Source: Euleptes europaea (lineage: Eukaryota > Chordata > Lepidosauria > Squamata > Sphaerodactylidae). From it: a stretch of DNA of 64,000 bases. This document shows, piece after piece, positions 11,815-21,696 of the stretch. The stretch lies in NCBI RefSeq assembly GCF_029931775.1, contig NC_079312.1, positions 12,469,821 through 12,533,820 on the forward strand. Direction: 5' to 3'. A program made the position numbers and the translations under genes. Within the stretch, counting starts at the first letter, position 1, and each line of letters opens with the position of its first letter. Under the pieces are notes generated by a model. It saw only the letters and a program-made list of their open reading frames with translations, was not told where the DNA came from and did no database searches.

Positions 11815-12778
11815 TTGGTTCATGTAGGTTATACGGGCTGTGTAACCGTGGTCTTGGTATTTTCTTTCCTGACGTTTCGCCAGCAGCTGTGGCAGGCATC
11901 TTCAAAGAAGTAACACTGAAGGATAGTGTCTCTCAGTGTCAAGTTTGTAGGAAGAGTAATATATAGTCAGAAAGGGCTAACCATTATCCTGTAAGTATCA
12001 AGATAATGTGCTAATGAGGGTATGGTATGTTAATATGGAACCATTGTATCCTGAAGTGATCTGTTAATGTGTGAAATCTAAAGCTAATCTGCATGGCTAT
12101 TGTGGACTGTAGTCTTTGTTATTCTGGAGGTTTTCAGGACAGGAAGCCAAGCCTTATTCATTCTTAAACTCTCTTCTTTCTGTTAAAGTTGTGCTGATGT
12201 TTATGAATTTCAATGGCTTCTCTGTGCAATCTGACAAAATAGTTGGTAGAATTGTCCAGTCTTTCAGTGTCTTGGAATAAGACCCTGTGTCCTGTTTGTG
12301 TCAGTCCATGTTCAGCCACTGCTGATTTCTCAGGTTGGCCCAGTCCGCAGTATCTTTCATGTTCTTTTATCCTTGTTTGTATGCTGCATTTTGTTGTCCC
12401 GATGTAAACTTGTCCTCAGCTGCAAGGTATACGATATACTCCTGCAGAGGTGAGGGGGTCTCTTTTGTCTTTTGCTGATCGTAGCATTTGTTGTATTTTC
12501 TTGGTGGGTTTAAACACTGTTTGTAGGTTATGTTTTTTCAAAGGTTTCTCCATCCTATCAGTGACTCCTTTAATAAATGGCAAGAATACCTTTCCTATGG
12601 GAGACTGTTTTTCCTGAGTTTTCTGATTTTTGTTTGGTTTAATGGCCCTTCTGATTTCATTCTTGGAATAGCCGTTTGCTAGCAGTGCATGATTTAGATG
12701 ATTAGTTTCTTCCTTGAGAAACTGTGGTTCACAGATTCGTCTTGCACGGTCCATTAATGTTTTGATTATTCCTCTTTT
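11815..12778 (-). mobile_element. 5'-truncated Penelope-like element with 11-bp target duplication
   Basis: This 964-bp reverse-strand insertion carries the Penelope 3' region: the C-terminal part of the reverse transcriptase/GIY-YIG frame followed by the terminal region. The direct repeat cagtagctgca flanks it at 11804-11814 and 12779-12789. Unlike the other copies it has no inverted arm. Its hammerhead-like core (11867-11910) has T in place of the first C of CUGANGA. Confidence 0.88.
12416..12754 (-). pseudogene. Truncated Penelope GIY-YIG endonuclease fragment
   Basis: A 112-codon frame runs from MDRARRICEPQFLKEETNH through KPTKKIQQMLRSAKDKRDP to SAGVYRIPCS and then stops. It is almost identical to residues in the longer frame at 13777-14886. 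The GVY half of the GIY-YIG signature is present, but the YIG half and the rest of the nuclease are out of frame, so no working nuclease can come from this copy. Confidence 0.85.
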
Positions 12779-13019
12779 CAGTAGCTGCAGCTTTCCACAA
12801 AGATTGTAAGATGCACATTGAAGATGAGTTTAAAAATTCTTGTCAGCCAACCCCACTTACCTTTATATCCCTGAAGGCTGTAAGAATAATAATAAAAAAG
12901 ATATTGTAGTCCTAAAAGGTACAGAAGACAGTATCTTAAATTGGGCTCTCAACTTCAAAGCAGAGGACAGATATTTAATCCTTAATATGACACCTTTTCT
13001 GATACACTTAAAGTTTCTT

Positions 13020-13776
13020 TGGTTCTTGTAGGTTATCCGGGCTGTGTAACCGTGGTCTTGGAATTTTCTTTCCTGACGTTTCGCCAGCAACTGTGGCAGG
13101 CATCTTCAGAGTAGTAACACTGAAGGACAGTGTCTCTCAGTGTCAAGGGTGTAGGAAGAGTAATATATAGTCAGAAAGGGGTTGGGTTTGAGCTGAGTAT
13201 TGTCCTGCAAAAGTAATGTGCTAATCATTGTCCTGTAAGTATCAAGATAATGTGCTAATGAGGGTATGGTATGTTAATATGGAACCATTGTATCCTGAAG
13301 TGATCTGTTAATGTGTGTAATCCAAAGCTAATCTGTATGGCTATTGTTGACTGTTGCCTTTGTTAGTCTGGAGGTTTTTAGAACAGGAAGCCAAGCCTTA
13401 TTCATTCTTAAACTCTCCTCTTTTCTGTTAAAGTTGTGCTGATGTTTATGAATTTCAATGGCTTCTCTGTGCAATCTGACAAAATAGTTGGTAGAATTGT
13501 CCAGTCTTTCAGTGTCTTGGAATAAGACCCTGTGTCCTGTTTGTGTCAGTCCATGTTCAGCCACTGCTGATTTCTCAGGTTGGCCAAGTCCAACATCTTT
13601 CATGTTCTTTTATCCTTGTTTGTATGCTGCGTTTTGTGGTCCCTATGTAAACTTCTCCACAGCTGCAAGGTATACGATATACTCCTGCAGAAGTGAGGGG
13701 GTCTCTTTTGTCTTTTGCTGATCGTAGCATTTGTTGTATTTTCTTGGTGGGTTTAAACACTGTTTGTAGGTTATGT
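13020..13776 (-). repeat. Inverted arm of the Penelope-like element
   Basis: Reverse complement of about 14437-15228. Read on the - strand it repeats the GIY-YIG coding segment (VYIGTTKRSIQTRIKEHER near 13620) and the terminal region with a hammerhead-like core at 13071-13113. A transcript across both arms would form a hairpin of about 750 base pairs. Confidence 0.9.
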
Positions 13777-14886
13777 CATTGTTTGACAACAAGTTATTTC
13801 CTATGGGATCAAGAATTTTATGAACAGATTGATGGAGTAGCTATGGGAAGTCCACTCAGTCCAGTAATAGCAAACTTTTACATGGAATATTTTGAAAAGA
13901 CAGCATTAGAGTCAGCACCTTACAAACCTACAGTCTGGTTCAGGTTCGTAGATGATACTTTTACTATTTGGAGCCATGGTGAAGAAAAATTAATGGACTT
14001 TCTAAACCATCTTAATAATATCCATCCAAACATTCAGTTTACCATGGAAAAGGAAATTGAGGGTAAACTCCCATTTCTTGATACCCTTGTCATCCGTAAA
14101 ACAAACTCTCAGTTAGGTCACAAGGTCTACCGGAAACCAACTCACACAGATCGCTACTTACACAAAAACTCCAACCACCACCCCCGACAGAAAAGAGGAA
14201 TAATCAAAACATTAATGGACCGTGCAAGACGGATCTGTGAACCACAGTTTCTCAAGGAAGAAACTAATCATCTAAATCACGCACTGCTAGCAAACGGCTA
14301 CTCCAGGAATGAAATCAGAAGGGCCATTAAACCAAACAAAAATCAGAAAACTCAGGAAAAACAGTCTCCCATAGGAAAGGTATTCTTGCCATTTATTAAA
14401 GGAGTCACTGATAGGATGGAGAAACTTTTGAAAAAACATAACCTACAAACAGTGTTTAAACCCACCAAGAAAATACAACAAATGCTACGATCAGCAAAAG
14501 ACAAAAGAGACCCCCTCACCTCTGCAGGAGTATATCGTATACCTTGCAGCTGTGGAGAAGTTTACATAGGGACCACAAAACGCAGCATACAAACAAGGAT
14601 AAAAGAACATGAAAGATACTGCAGACTTGGCCAACCTGAGAAATCAGCAGTGGCTGAACATGGACTGACACAAACAGGACACAGGGTCTTATTCCAAGAC
14701 ACTGAAAGACTGGACAATTCTACCAACTATTTTGTCAGATTGCACAGAGAAGCCATTGAAATTCATAAACATCAGCACAACTTTAACAGAAAAGAGGAGA
14801 GTTTAAGAATGAATAAGGCTTGGCTTCCTGTTCTAAAAACCTCCAGACTAACAAAGGCAACAGTCAACAATAGCCATACAGATTAG
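13777..14886 (+). CDS. Penelope-like reverse transcriptase C-terminal half fused to GIY-YIG endonuclease
   Basis: This is the mobile element's own gene, not a host gene. About 370 codons are open. Near the start lies the RT segment EQIDGVAMGSPLSPVIANFY, followed by FRFVDDTFTIW with the catalytic DD pair. Then comes a basic linker (QKRGIIKTLMDRARR) and a C-terminal GIY-YIG nuclease: GVYRIPCSCGEVYIGTTKRS followed by RIKEHER, which carries the arginine and glutamate expected of the family. This RT-then-GIY-YIG order defines Penelope-like elements. The N-terminal RT palm and fingers are absent because the inverted arm replaces them. The open frame extends upstream into the inverted arm (to 13693), but those codons are antisense nuclease sequence. 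The stop is TAG at 14884-14886. The long intact frame suggests a fairly young copy. Confidence 0.9.
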   Translation, partial: HCLTTSYFLWDQEFYEQIDGVAMGSPLSPVIANFYMEYFEKTALESAPYKPTVWFRFVDDTFTIWSHGEEKLMDFLNHLNNIHPNIQFTMEKEIEGKLPFLDTLVIRKTNSQLGHKVYRKPTHTDRYLHKNSNHHPRQKRGIIKTLMDRARRICEPQFLKEETNHLNHALLANGYSRNEIRRAIKPNKNQKTQEKQSPIGKVFLPFIKGVTDRMEKLLKKHNLQTVFKPTKKIQQMLRSAKDKRDPLTSAGVYRIPCSCGEVYIGTTKRSIQTRIKEHERYCRLGQPEKSAVAEHGLTQTGHRVLFQDTERLDNSTNYFVRLHREAIEIHKHQHNFNRKEESLRMNKAWLPVLKTSRLTKATVNNSHTD

Positions 14887-15319
14887 CTTTGGATTACACA
14901 CATTAACAGATCACTTCAGGATACAATGGTTCCATATTACCATACCATACCCTCATTAGCACATTATCTTGATACTTACAGGACAATGATTAGCACATTA
15001 CTTTTGCAGGACAATACTCAGCTCAAACCCAACCCCTTTCTGACTATATATTACTCTTCCTACACCCTTGACACTGAGAGACACTGTCCTTCAGTGTTAC
15101 TACTCTGAAGATGCCTGCCACAGTTGCTGGCGAAACGTCAGGAAAGAAAATTCCAAGACCACGGTTACACAGCCCGGATAACCTACAAGAACCAATGAAC
15201 TCTGACCGTGAAAGCCTTCGACAATATTTTAAAGTTTCTTCCTTCTGGAAAATTATACCATTTATTTTGTAAACTATTAATCACTCTCGCCGCCATGATG
15301 AAAGATCCATTCACATGAG

Positions 15320-15560
15320 TGTTGGAGTTGGTTTTTATACCCCACTTTTTTCTGCCATAAGTTCTCAAATCAGCTTACCATTGCCTTCCCTTACCCACCA
15401 CCACAACAGGCACCTTGTGATGTAAGTGGGGCTGAGAGAGTTCTGAGAGAACTGTGACTAGCTCAGAGGCACCCAGGAGACTTCATGTGGAGGAGTGGGG
15501 AATCAAACCTGGTTCTCCAGATTAGAGTCTGCTGCTTTTACCCACTACACCATGGCGGCT
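15320..15560 (-). mobile_element. tRNA-derived SINE (squamate type with gtggtgtagtggttaag head)
   Basis: On the reverse strand it reads from a tRNA-like head (box A near the right end, box B resembling GGTTTGATTCCC) through the body containing ctctcagccccac to a tail ending aaaaccaac. Related copies lie at 39.7, 52.9, 54.4, 57.9, 58.2 and 63.1 kb. Confidence 0.85.
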
Positions 15561-15784
15561 GAGAGCCATGAGAGGTTTTAGGAGAGTACAGAGAAAAAAC
15601 ATGTACCTTAGATCACCAGATGGTGCTACATATCTTTGTTTGAGTCTGAACAAAAGGAATGAGGGTGGCAGGACAGAAAGAAGTGAGCCAGGAACTGAGA
15701 TAAGCCTAATCAAAGAATTCTACCATAAATCACCCAGGCAAGTTGAGCCACTTTAAGTGGTTTTGAATGTGCTGAGATTTGGCA

Positions 15785-17607
15785 CTATTCCCTTGTGTGA
15801 CTCTTGTGGCGTAAGGTGAGGGTTCTGCCCTGACTGAAGTTCTTCCCAAACTCCAAGCATTTATATGGCTTCACCCCTTTGTGAACCTTTTGATGTCTAT
15901 TTAGGTAGTCTTTCCTAGAGAAGCTCCTCCCACACTCCATGCATTTATATGGCTTCTCCCCTGTGTGAACCTTTTGATGTGTAGTTAGGTGGTAATTCCT
16001 GGAAAAGCTCTTTCCACACTCCAAACATTTATATGTCTTCTCCCCTGTGTGAACCTTTTGATGTGAAGTTAGGTGGTCCTTCCTAGAGAAGCTATTCCCA
16101 CACTCCATGCATTTATATGGCTTCTCCCCTGTGTGAACCCTTTGATGTTTGCTTAGGCTGCCATTCACAGAGAAACTCTTTCCGCACTCCCTGCATTTAT
16201 ATGGCTTCTCCCCTGTGTGAACTCTTTGATGTATAGTTAGGTGGGCTTTCTTAGAGAAGCTCTTTCCACACTCCAAGCATTTATATGTCTTCTTCACTAT
16301 GTGAACCTTTTTGTGTGAATTAAGGTGGTCTTTCCTAGAGAAGCTCCTCCCACACTCCAAGCTTTTGTATGGCTTCTCCATTGTGTGACCCTTTTGATGT
16401 GAAGTTAGGTAGCTATTCCTGGAGAAGCTCTTTCCACACTCCAGGCATGTATATGGCTTCTCCCCTGTGTGAACCTTTTGATGTGAATTTAGGGAGCTAT
16501 TCCTGGAGAAGCTCTTTCCACACTCCAGGCATTTATATGGCTTCTCCCCTGTGTGAACCTTTTGATGTTTACTTAGGCTGCTATTATCAGAGAAACTAGT
16601 TCCACACTCCCAGCATTTATATGGCTTCTCCCCTGTGTGAATTCTTTGATGTACAGTTAGGTTGCTTTTACTAGATAATATCTTGCCACAAACCAAACAT
16701 TTATATGGCTTCTCCCCTGTATGAACCCTTTGATGTACAGTTAGTGTGTCATTCCTAGAGAAGCTAATTCCACAATCTAAGCATTTATATGGCTTCTCCC
16801 CTGTGTGAACCTTTTGATGTACAGTTAGGTGGTAATTCCTGAAGAAGCTCTTTCCACACTCCAAGCATTTATATGGCTTCTCTCCTGTGTGAACCTTTTG
16901 ATGTGAAGTTAGATGGCTCTTCCAAGAGAAGCTCTTTCCACACTCCAAGCATTTATATGGCTTCTCCCCTGTGTGAACCCTTTGATGTGCAATTAGGTTG
17001 CAATTCTGAGAGAAGCTGTTTCCACACTGCAAGCATTTATATGGCTTCTCCCCTGTGTGAACCCTTTGATGTGTAATTAGGTTGCAATTTTGAGAGAAGC
17101 TGTTTCCACACTGCAAGCATTTATATGGCTTCTCCCCTGTGTGAACCCTTTGATGTACAGATAGTTCAGTATTCCCAGAGAAGCTCTTTCCACACTCCAA
17201 ACATTTATATGGCTTCTCCCCTGTGTGAATTGCTTGATGTCTAGTCAGCGCACTATTCCAGTGGAAACTTTTTCCACACTCCAACCAGTTATATGATTTC
17301 CAGTATGTTTTCATATTCTGATGTTTGTTCCTACTGGATTTGCAGCTGAACCCTTTTGTATTGACTGGATGATTATGCCTTCTCTTTCTCATCTCTATTT
17401 TATCTCTTGCTGGGATCTCAGGCATCTTCCTTCTTTGATGGGCAATCAATTCCTTTCTCTGCTTCTGTTTTGCTTCTCTCGTCCTTCTCTGCTGCCTCCT
17501 TAGCACCACTTGATCCTCAGATTTTGCTTCTACTTTGAGATCTTCATCTCTTTCCACAATCCCTCTTCCTGGTTCCTTTTCACCCACCATCTCCCGGACA
17601 TCTGCAA
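15785..17607 (-). CDS. C2H2 zinc-finger exon of a KRAB-type ZNF gene (18 finger units)
   Basis: The product is a nuclear DNA-binding protein, probably a transcriptional repressor. The exon encodes about 606 residues. A basic, lysine- and glutamine-rich linker ([26 protein letters not shown]) is followed by 18 tandem units of 28 residues joined by TGEKPY linkers. Fifteen units keep all four Cys/His ligands. Unit 1 has W for the first Cys, unit 12 has S for the first Cys, and unit 18 has F for the second Cys. Units 3 and 4 (QNCNLIT, QNCNLIA) are nearly identical. The exon start is set by a polypyrimidine tract and AG at 17608-17609, which leaves the frame open in phase 1; an alternative AG six bases on would also fit. 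The stop is TAG at 15785-15787. KRAB exons with phase-1 donors lie upstream on the same strand at 35.6 and 37.3 kb. The frame is open to 18085, but that upstream part is intron-like. Confidence 0.9.
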
Positions 17608-17639
17608 CTGAAAAAGAGAGACAGAAATAAAAGAACGAA

Positions 17640-18300
17640 AAGGAACAAATACTGCTTAGCGGGTACAGTTGGTACTGAATGGTATTTTCTACAATGAGAG
17701 TTGTTGGCCTGGAAAAAAACTTCAGCAATACATAATCACAAGCCAGGAAGTCTTGGAAAGAGACAAAAAGTATACTAGGCCAGGAGGGAGGTAATTCCTT
17801 GCCTCTGTTGCCCAAAGTTGTTTGTTTCTGTTGCAGAGGAAGAACAGACACTTGGCTAAACATTAAGGTTACAGTGTTTTCTGGTGTTAATCTAGGAGAG
17901 AGAATGAGAAAAATGCTTTTTAAAACAATCTTGAATATTATGAATATAATTTTGGTGTGCAGAAAAGGGAAAAAAAGGAAATACTTAAATTTGGTGGTCA
18001 GAGCCACGGACGCATAAGAAAGATCTTTCGACAAATCTGAAAAATGCCCTAGGTTTGCAGAAAAATCTGACACACAAACACACACAAAACACCTGGGGGG
18101 GACTAATACCCACAGTATTGCTAGTTTAACCCTTGATCAGTAAAAGGCAGGTGGAAGGGCAGGTTTCTGTGCAGGGCTTTTTTGGCCTTTGAGGGAGGGC
18201 TGATCACAGCCAGGCTCGGCAGCAAATATCAGGTAACTTGCTACCATGCAACTTGCTTGACTTACCCAGACCAAGCTGCTTGCAACTGTTCAATAGCAGC
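17640..18300. other. Intron-like sequence upstream of the zinc-finger exon
   Basis: Apart from a pyrimidine-rich run next to the acceptor and a short (CA)n at 18070-18090, nothing is recognisable. The open frame here lacks any family motif. Confidence 0.4.
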
Positions 18301-18309
18301 CACACCACA

Positions 18310-18620
18310 AAAGCCAGTGTGGTGTAGTGGTTTGAGTCCGGACAAATGGCTGGGGAGGAGTAGGGGGTGGTGATGCTCCTTCGGGTGCCTATCTCCTTCA
18401 GGGCAATCCCTGCCCCAAAGATCTGTGGCACAGATTGTGTAGGCCTGGTGTAGGACACTAAGGAGAGTCTGGCTATTGTGTTGGTGTACCAGCCACCTGG
18501 TGCACCAACAGATACCCTGTCAAACCTGTTGGAGGCAGTGCTGGACTGGGCTTTGGAGTAACCCAGATTGATAGTTTTGGGAGAATTCAAAGTTCATGCT
18601 GATGTGGCCTCTTCTCCATT
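18310..18620 (+). mobile_element. Old L2-like LINE endonuclease fragment with a SINE head fragment
   Basis: Bases 18310-18345 match the SINE head gtggtgtagtggtttgag. From about 18480 the + strand reads VYQPPGAPTDTLSNLLEAVL and then LIVLGEFKVHADVAS, which resembles the apurinic endonuclease of L2/CR1-clade LINEs (the LGDFN motif appears here as LGEFK). The copy is dead and lacks the RT. Confidence 0.55.
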
Positions 18621-18666
18621 GGCTTCATAAGGACATAAGAAAAGCCATGTTATGGGCTATTTAGAT

Positions 18667-18960
18667 CAGGGGTGGGGAACCTTTTTCCACCAAGAGCCAT
18701 TTGTATATTTATAACATCATTCGAGGGCCATACAAAACTATCCACTTAAACATTAGCCGACCAAGCCCCAAGCAGGCAGCTGCCCCAGATGACCCCCCAC
18801 CCCGTGCGGGCAAGCAGGCAGGCATCCAACTGGTGATGCACTCGCCCACCTGGTGGCACAGGATGGTCTGTTGCACCTGCCGGGCATAGCCGTCCAGCCG
18901 ACCGCCAGAGTTGCTCCTGCTCCACATGGTTGGGGCCAGATTCTACAGCCGGCTCCTGCA
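18667..18960. mobile_element. hAT-like non-autonomous DNA transposon, one end only
   Basis: It starts with the terminal motif CAGGGGTGGGGAACC. It then shares gccatttgtatatttataac and the following proline-codon-like gccccaagcaggcagctgcc with the element at 53263-53575. The other terminus is missing here. Confidence 0.65.
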
Positions 18961-20509
18961 ACCTCTGCCTGCAGGGATGAAATGAGGAAATACTTAAGGA
19001 GAAGGGAGTTCAAGAAGGGTGGGCATTTCTTAAGAATAAAATACTGAAGGTGCAATCCCAAACCATTCCTATGAGAAGGAAAAATGGGAGGAGCCTAAAG
19101 AGGCAAGGGGGCTCCATAAACAGTTTTTTAAAGAGTTGAGAAATAAAAAAGACTCCTTTAGGAAGTGGAAGGAGGGCCTTATAACCAAAGAGGAATATAA
19201 GCAAATAACTAGTGCTTGCAGGGAGAGTGTTAGGAAAGCTAAAGCTCAGTATGAATTTAGGCTAGCGAGAGATGCTAAATGCAACAAAAAAGGGTTCTTT
19301 TCCTATGTACAGAGTAAGACAAGGACAAGATAAGCCCATTGCGTGGACCGGAAAGTGAAATTGTAACAGGAGATGAAGAGAGGGCAGAACTCCTCAATTC
19401 CTACTTTTCCTCAGTCATTTCTCGTGAGGGAAGTAGTGCTCAACATGGCATAAACAAAACATGTGATGAGGGAAGGGATTTGCAGCCTAGAATTGGCATT
19501 GGGGTAGTGCACAAACATGTGGTTTCTTTAAATGAAATAAAATCCTCTGGGCCAGATGAATTGCACCCAAGGGTACTCAAAGAACTTGCAGATGTAATTT
19601 TGGAACCTCTGTCCATTATTTTTGAAGTCTTGGCAAACAGGTGAGGTGCCAGAAGATTGGAGGTGGGCAAATGTTGTCCCCATCTTCAAGAAGGGGAAAA
19701 AGGAGGATCCAGGTAACTACCGACCCATCAGCTTGACTTCTATACCAGGAAAAGTCTTTGAACAAATAATCAAACAGTCAGTCCTTGAGCATTTAGAAAG
19801 GATGGATCTGATCACTAAGAGCCAGCACGGGTTTCTCAAGAATAAGTCATGTCAGGACTTCCGGGTCGGGCGACCCCCCCGTTGCAAGCGCGAAGCCGCG
19901 CTCCTGCCGTTCGCTGCCTCAGGGCACACAAACAGCCCCGTTAAGAACCGGCAAGTAGCACCCCTCGGCGGAAGAGGGTATGCAGACTCGGGTGCCGGTG
20001 GTGGAACTGCCATGGGAGCGATAGCCGCCGAGAAATCGGCGGCGGTTGCTCTGGCAGACTTCACTGAAGAGCCGGCGCCATCTTCAAGAGACAGCAGGAG
20101 AGAGCGAGGTGGGACCCGATTTTTTTCTTTTAAGTTGGATTATAAATAAAGGTTATTGATTCGAGGAGCACTAATTGGGGTGTGTGGCAGTATTTTTTTG
20201 TTTGTTAAGAGACAACTCTGAACTATCTATAATTCAATTACGCTCTGTTTTTCTGTCTTGGCTTTTTGCCAGTTGAGTGACGCACTCAAAAGAAAAAGTT
20301 TTCTGCAAAGCAAGATCTTTGATTCAAAGGAAAGAAGTTGGAGAATAATCAAGTGACATGGCATAAAATATCTCAGTGGTCATAGTGATTGTTTCTCCTG
20401 ATTTTTTCCCATCTGAATGAGTTTTACAATGATTTAAAAAGAACTCTCTGCCCCCCCCCACTCTCCTTTGGATTACAAGTGCCAGCTGTTTTTTTCCCCT
20501 AGCTTATCA

Positions 20510-21608
20510 ATGGCTGAGAAGCATACCAAAGATATACTTAAGGATACAAAGTTGGTGGTACAGCCTCCTCTTAGACGGTCCTCTGTAACTCAAATAGCCC
20601 AAATACCTAAACAGACAACTTCTCCAATAGCAACAACATCTATTAGTACCAAGATGCCTTTAAAACCTAAACCTGATGCTAAACCTGAAGTGACTTTGAA
20701 CTCTGTGTTTGAACTGTTAACTAAGACTCATCAGGACGTTACAGAAATGAAGCAGGAATTATCCCAGAATACCACGTCTCAGAATTCAGCTGCAATAGCT
20801 GCCTTGCAGGATACAATTTCATCTCTGGCTGTCAGACAAGATAGGGTTGAAACCAAGCTCAAAAAAAAATACACAGGAGACTAAAGAAATCAAGAAAAAG
20901 GTGGATACCTTGGAGATGTCATTATCATCCGCAGTTGACAGAGAGGAGGGGCAAAATGATCAATTGGCGATGGTTGAGCTTAAGATAAAGGAATCTTCCC
21001 TACGTATACGTGGTCTGAGAGAGAAAATTGAGGATCCGGACCTACGTGGATATCTGACATCAAAATCCATTCTTTTGATGGATTTCTTACAAGAATCTGA
21101 AGAAGTTATTGCAGGGATGATAGTGACAGCTTATAGAATAAACTCAGCATATGCAACAAGGAATAAAGTACCGAGGGATTGCCTGCTTCAATTGTTTTCT
21201 AGAAGTCACAGAGACTTAATACTTAATACTCACTACAAGACACCATTGAAGATTGGGGATGAGCCTTTGAGACTGATGAAAGAAATACCTGCAAGATTGC
21301 TGAGGAAAAGGAAGGATTTTATGGAGATTGCTCAACGCTTAAGACTCAGTGGAATACAATTTAGATGGGAATATCCGCAGGGTCTGTCTTTTATTTTCAA
21401 GGCTAAAAGGTTCAAGTTTACAGAAGTCGATAAGGCAGACCAGTTTTTGAGAAGATATGACACTGATCTGTTTAACCTTCCAAATCAGCTAAACAAGTTC
21501 CAACCAGAGAATCCACAGAGGAAGAAAAGGCATCTGAGGCTTCTGGAGGTGGAGACATCCCAGCAACACCAGAGGACTCTTCAACTGAAGATACAGAAGG
21601 CTGAATAG
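20510..21608 (+). pseudogene. L1 ORF1 (RNA-binding protein), frameshifted
   Basis: The frame starts at ATG 20510 (MAEKHTKDILKDTKL). It is rich in coiled-coil heptads after about residue 60 and contains KTHQDVTEMKQELSQ. It shifts frame at a run of nine A (20861-20869) into a second frame with a coiled coil (IKKKVDTLEMSLSSAVD), an RRM-like segment (SLRIRGLREK) and the C-terminal domain (KEIPARLLRKRKDFMEIAQR). Length and order fit vertebrate L1 ORF1p, a trimeric nucleic-acid chaperone. Confidence 0.85.
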
Positions 21609-21696
21609 AAACAGGGGGGTAGGGGGGTGGCAGTAGTAGGTGGCAAGCATGTTGAAATTGATTGTGGAAATATATGGGATCTAATTGAAATTTGAT

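Larger units (their letters stand above)
13020..15228 (+). mobile_element. Penelope-like element (RT/GIY-YIG) with inverted 5' arm and 12-bp target duplication
   Basis: The element spans 2209 bp and is flanked by the direct repeat ttaaagtttctt (13008-13019 and 15229-15240). Bases 13020-13776 are an inverted copy of about 14437-15228, so the coding part lies between inverted arms of roughly 0.75-0.79 kb. Only the right arm has the complete terminus ending gaaagccttcgacaatatt; the left arm starts inside it at ggttcttgtagg. Both arms share variants absent from the other copies in the window, such as a GGAATTTTC stretch and TACTACT beside the hammerhead-like core. They were therefore probably laid down from one template in one event. 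The 5' half of the reverse transcriptase is missing, so the copy is not autonomous. Confidence 0.92.

Noticed and set aside
15320-15560. tRNA gene on the reverse strand
   Set aside because: The head belongs to a SINE family with at least seven copies in the window.
16369-17076. Frames on the + strand with repeated [11 protein letters not shown]
   Set aside because: These are the antisense reading of the zinc-finger linkers.
15850-17260. Regular 84-bp repeats resembling a CRISPR array
   Set aside because: They are tandem C2H2 finger codons (28 residues) with TGEKPY linkers on the reverse strand.
17608-18085. N-terminal 160 residues of the open zinc-finger frame as coding
   Set aside because: A strong pyrimidine tract and AG at 17608 mark an intron end, and the upstream codons are hydrophobic filler without a domain.
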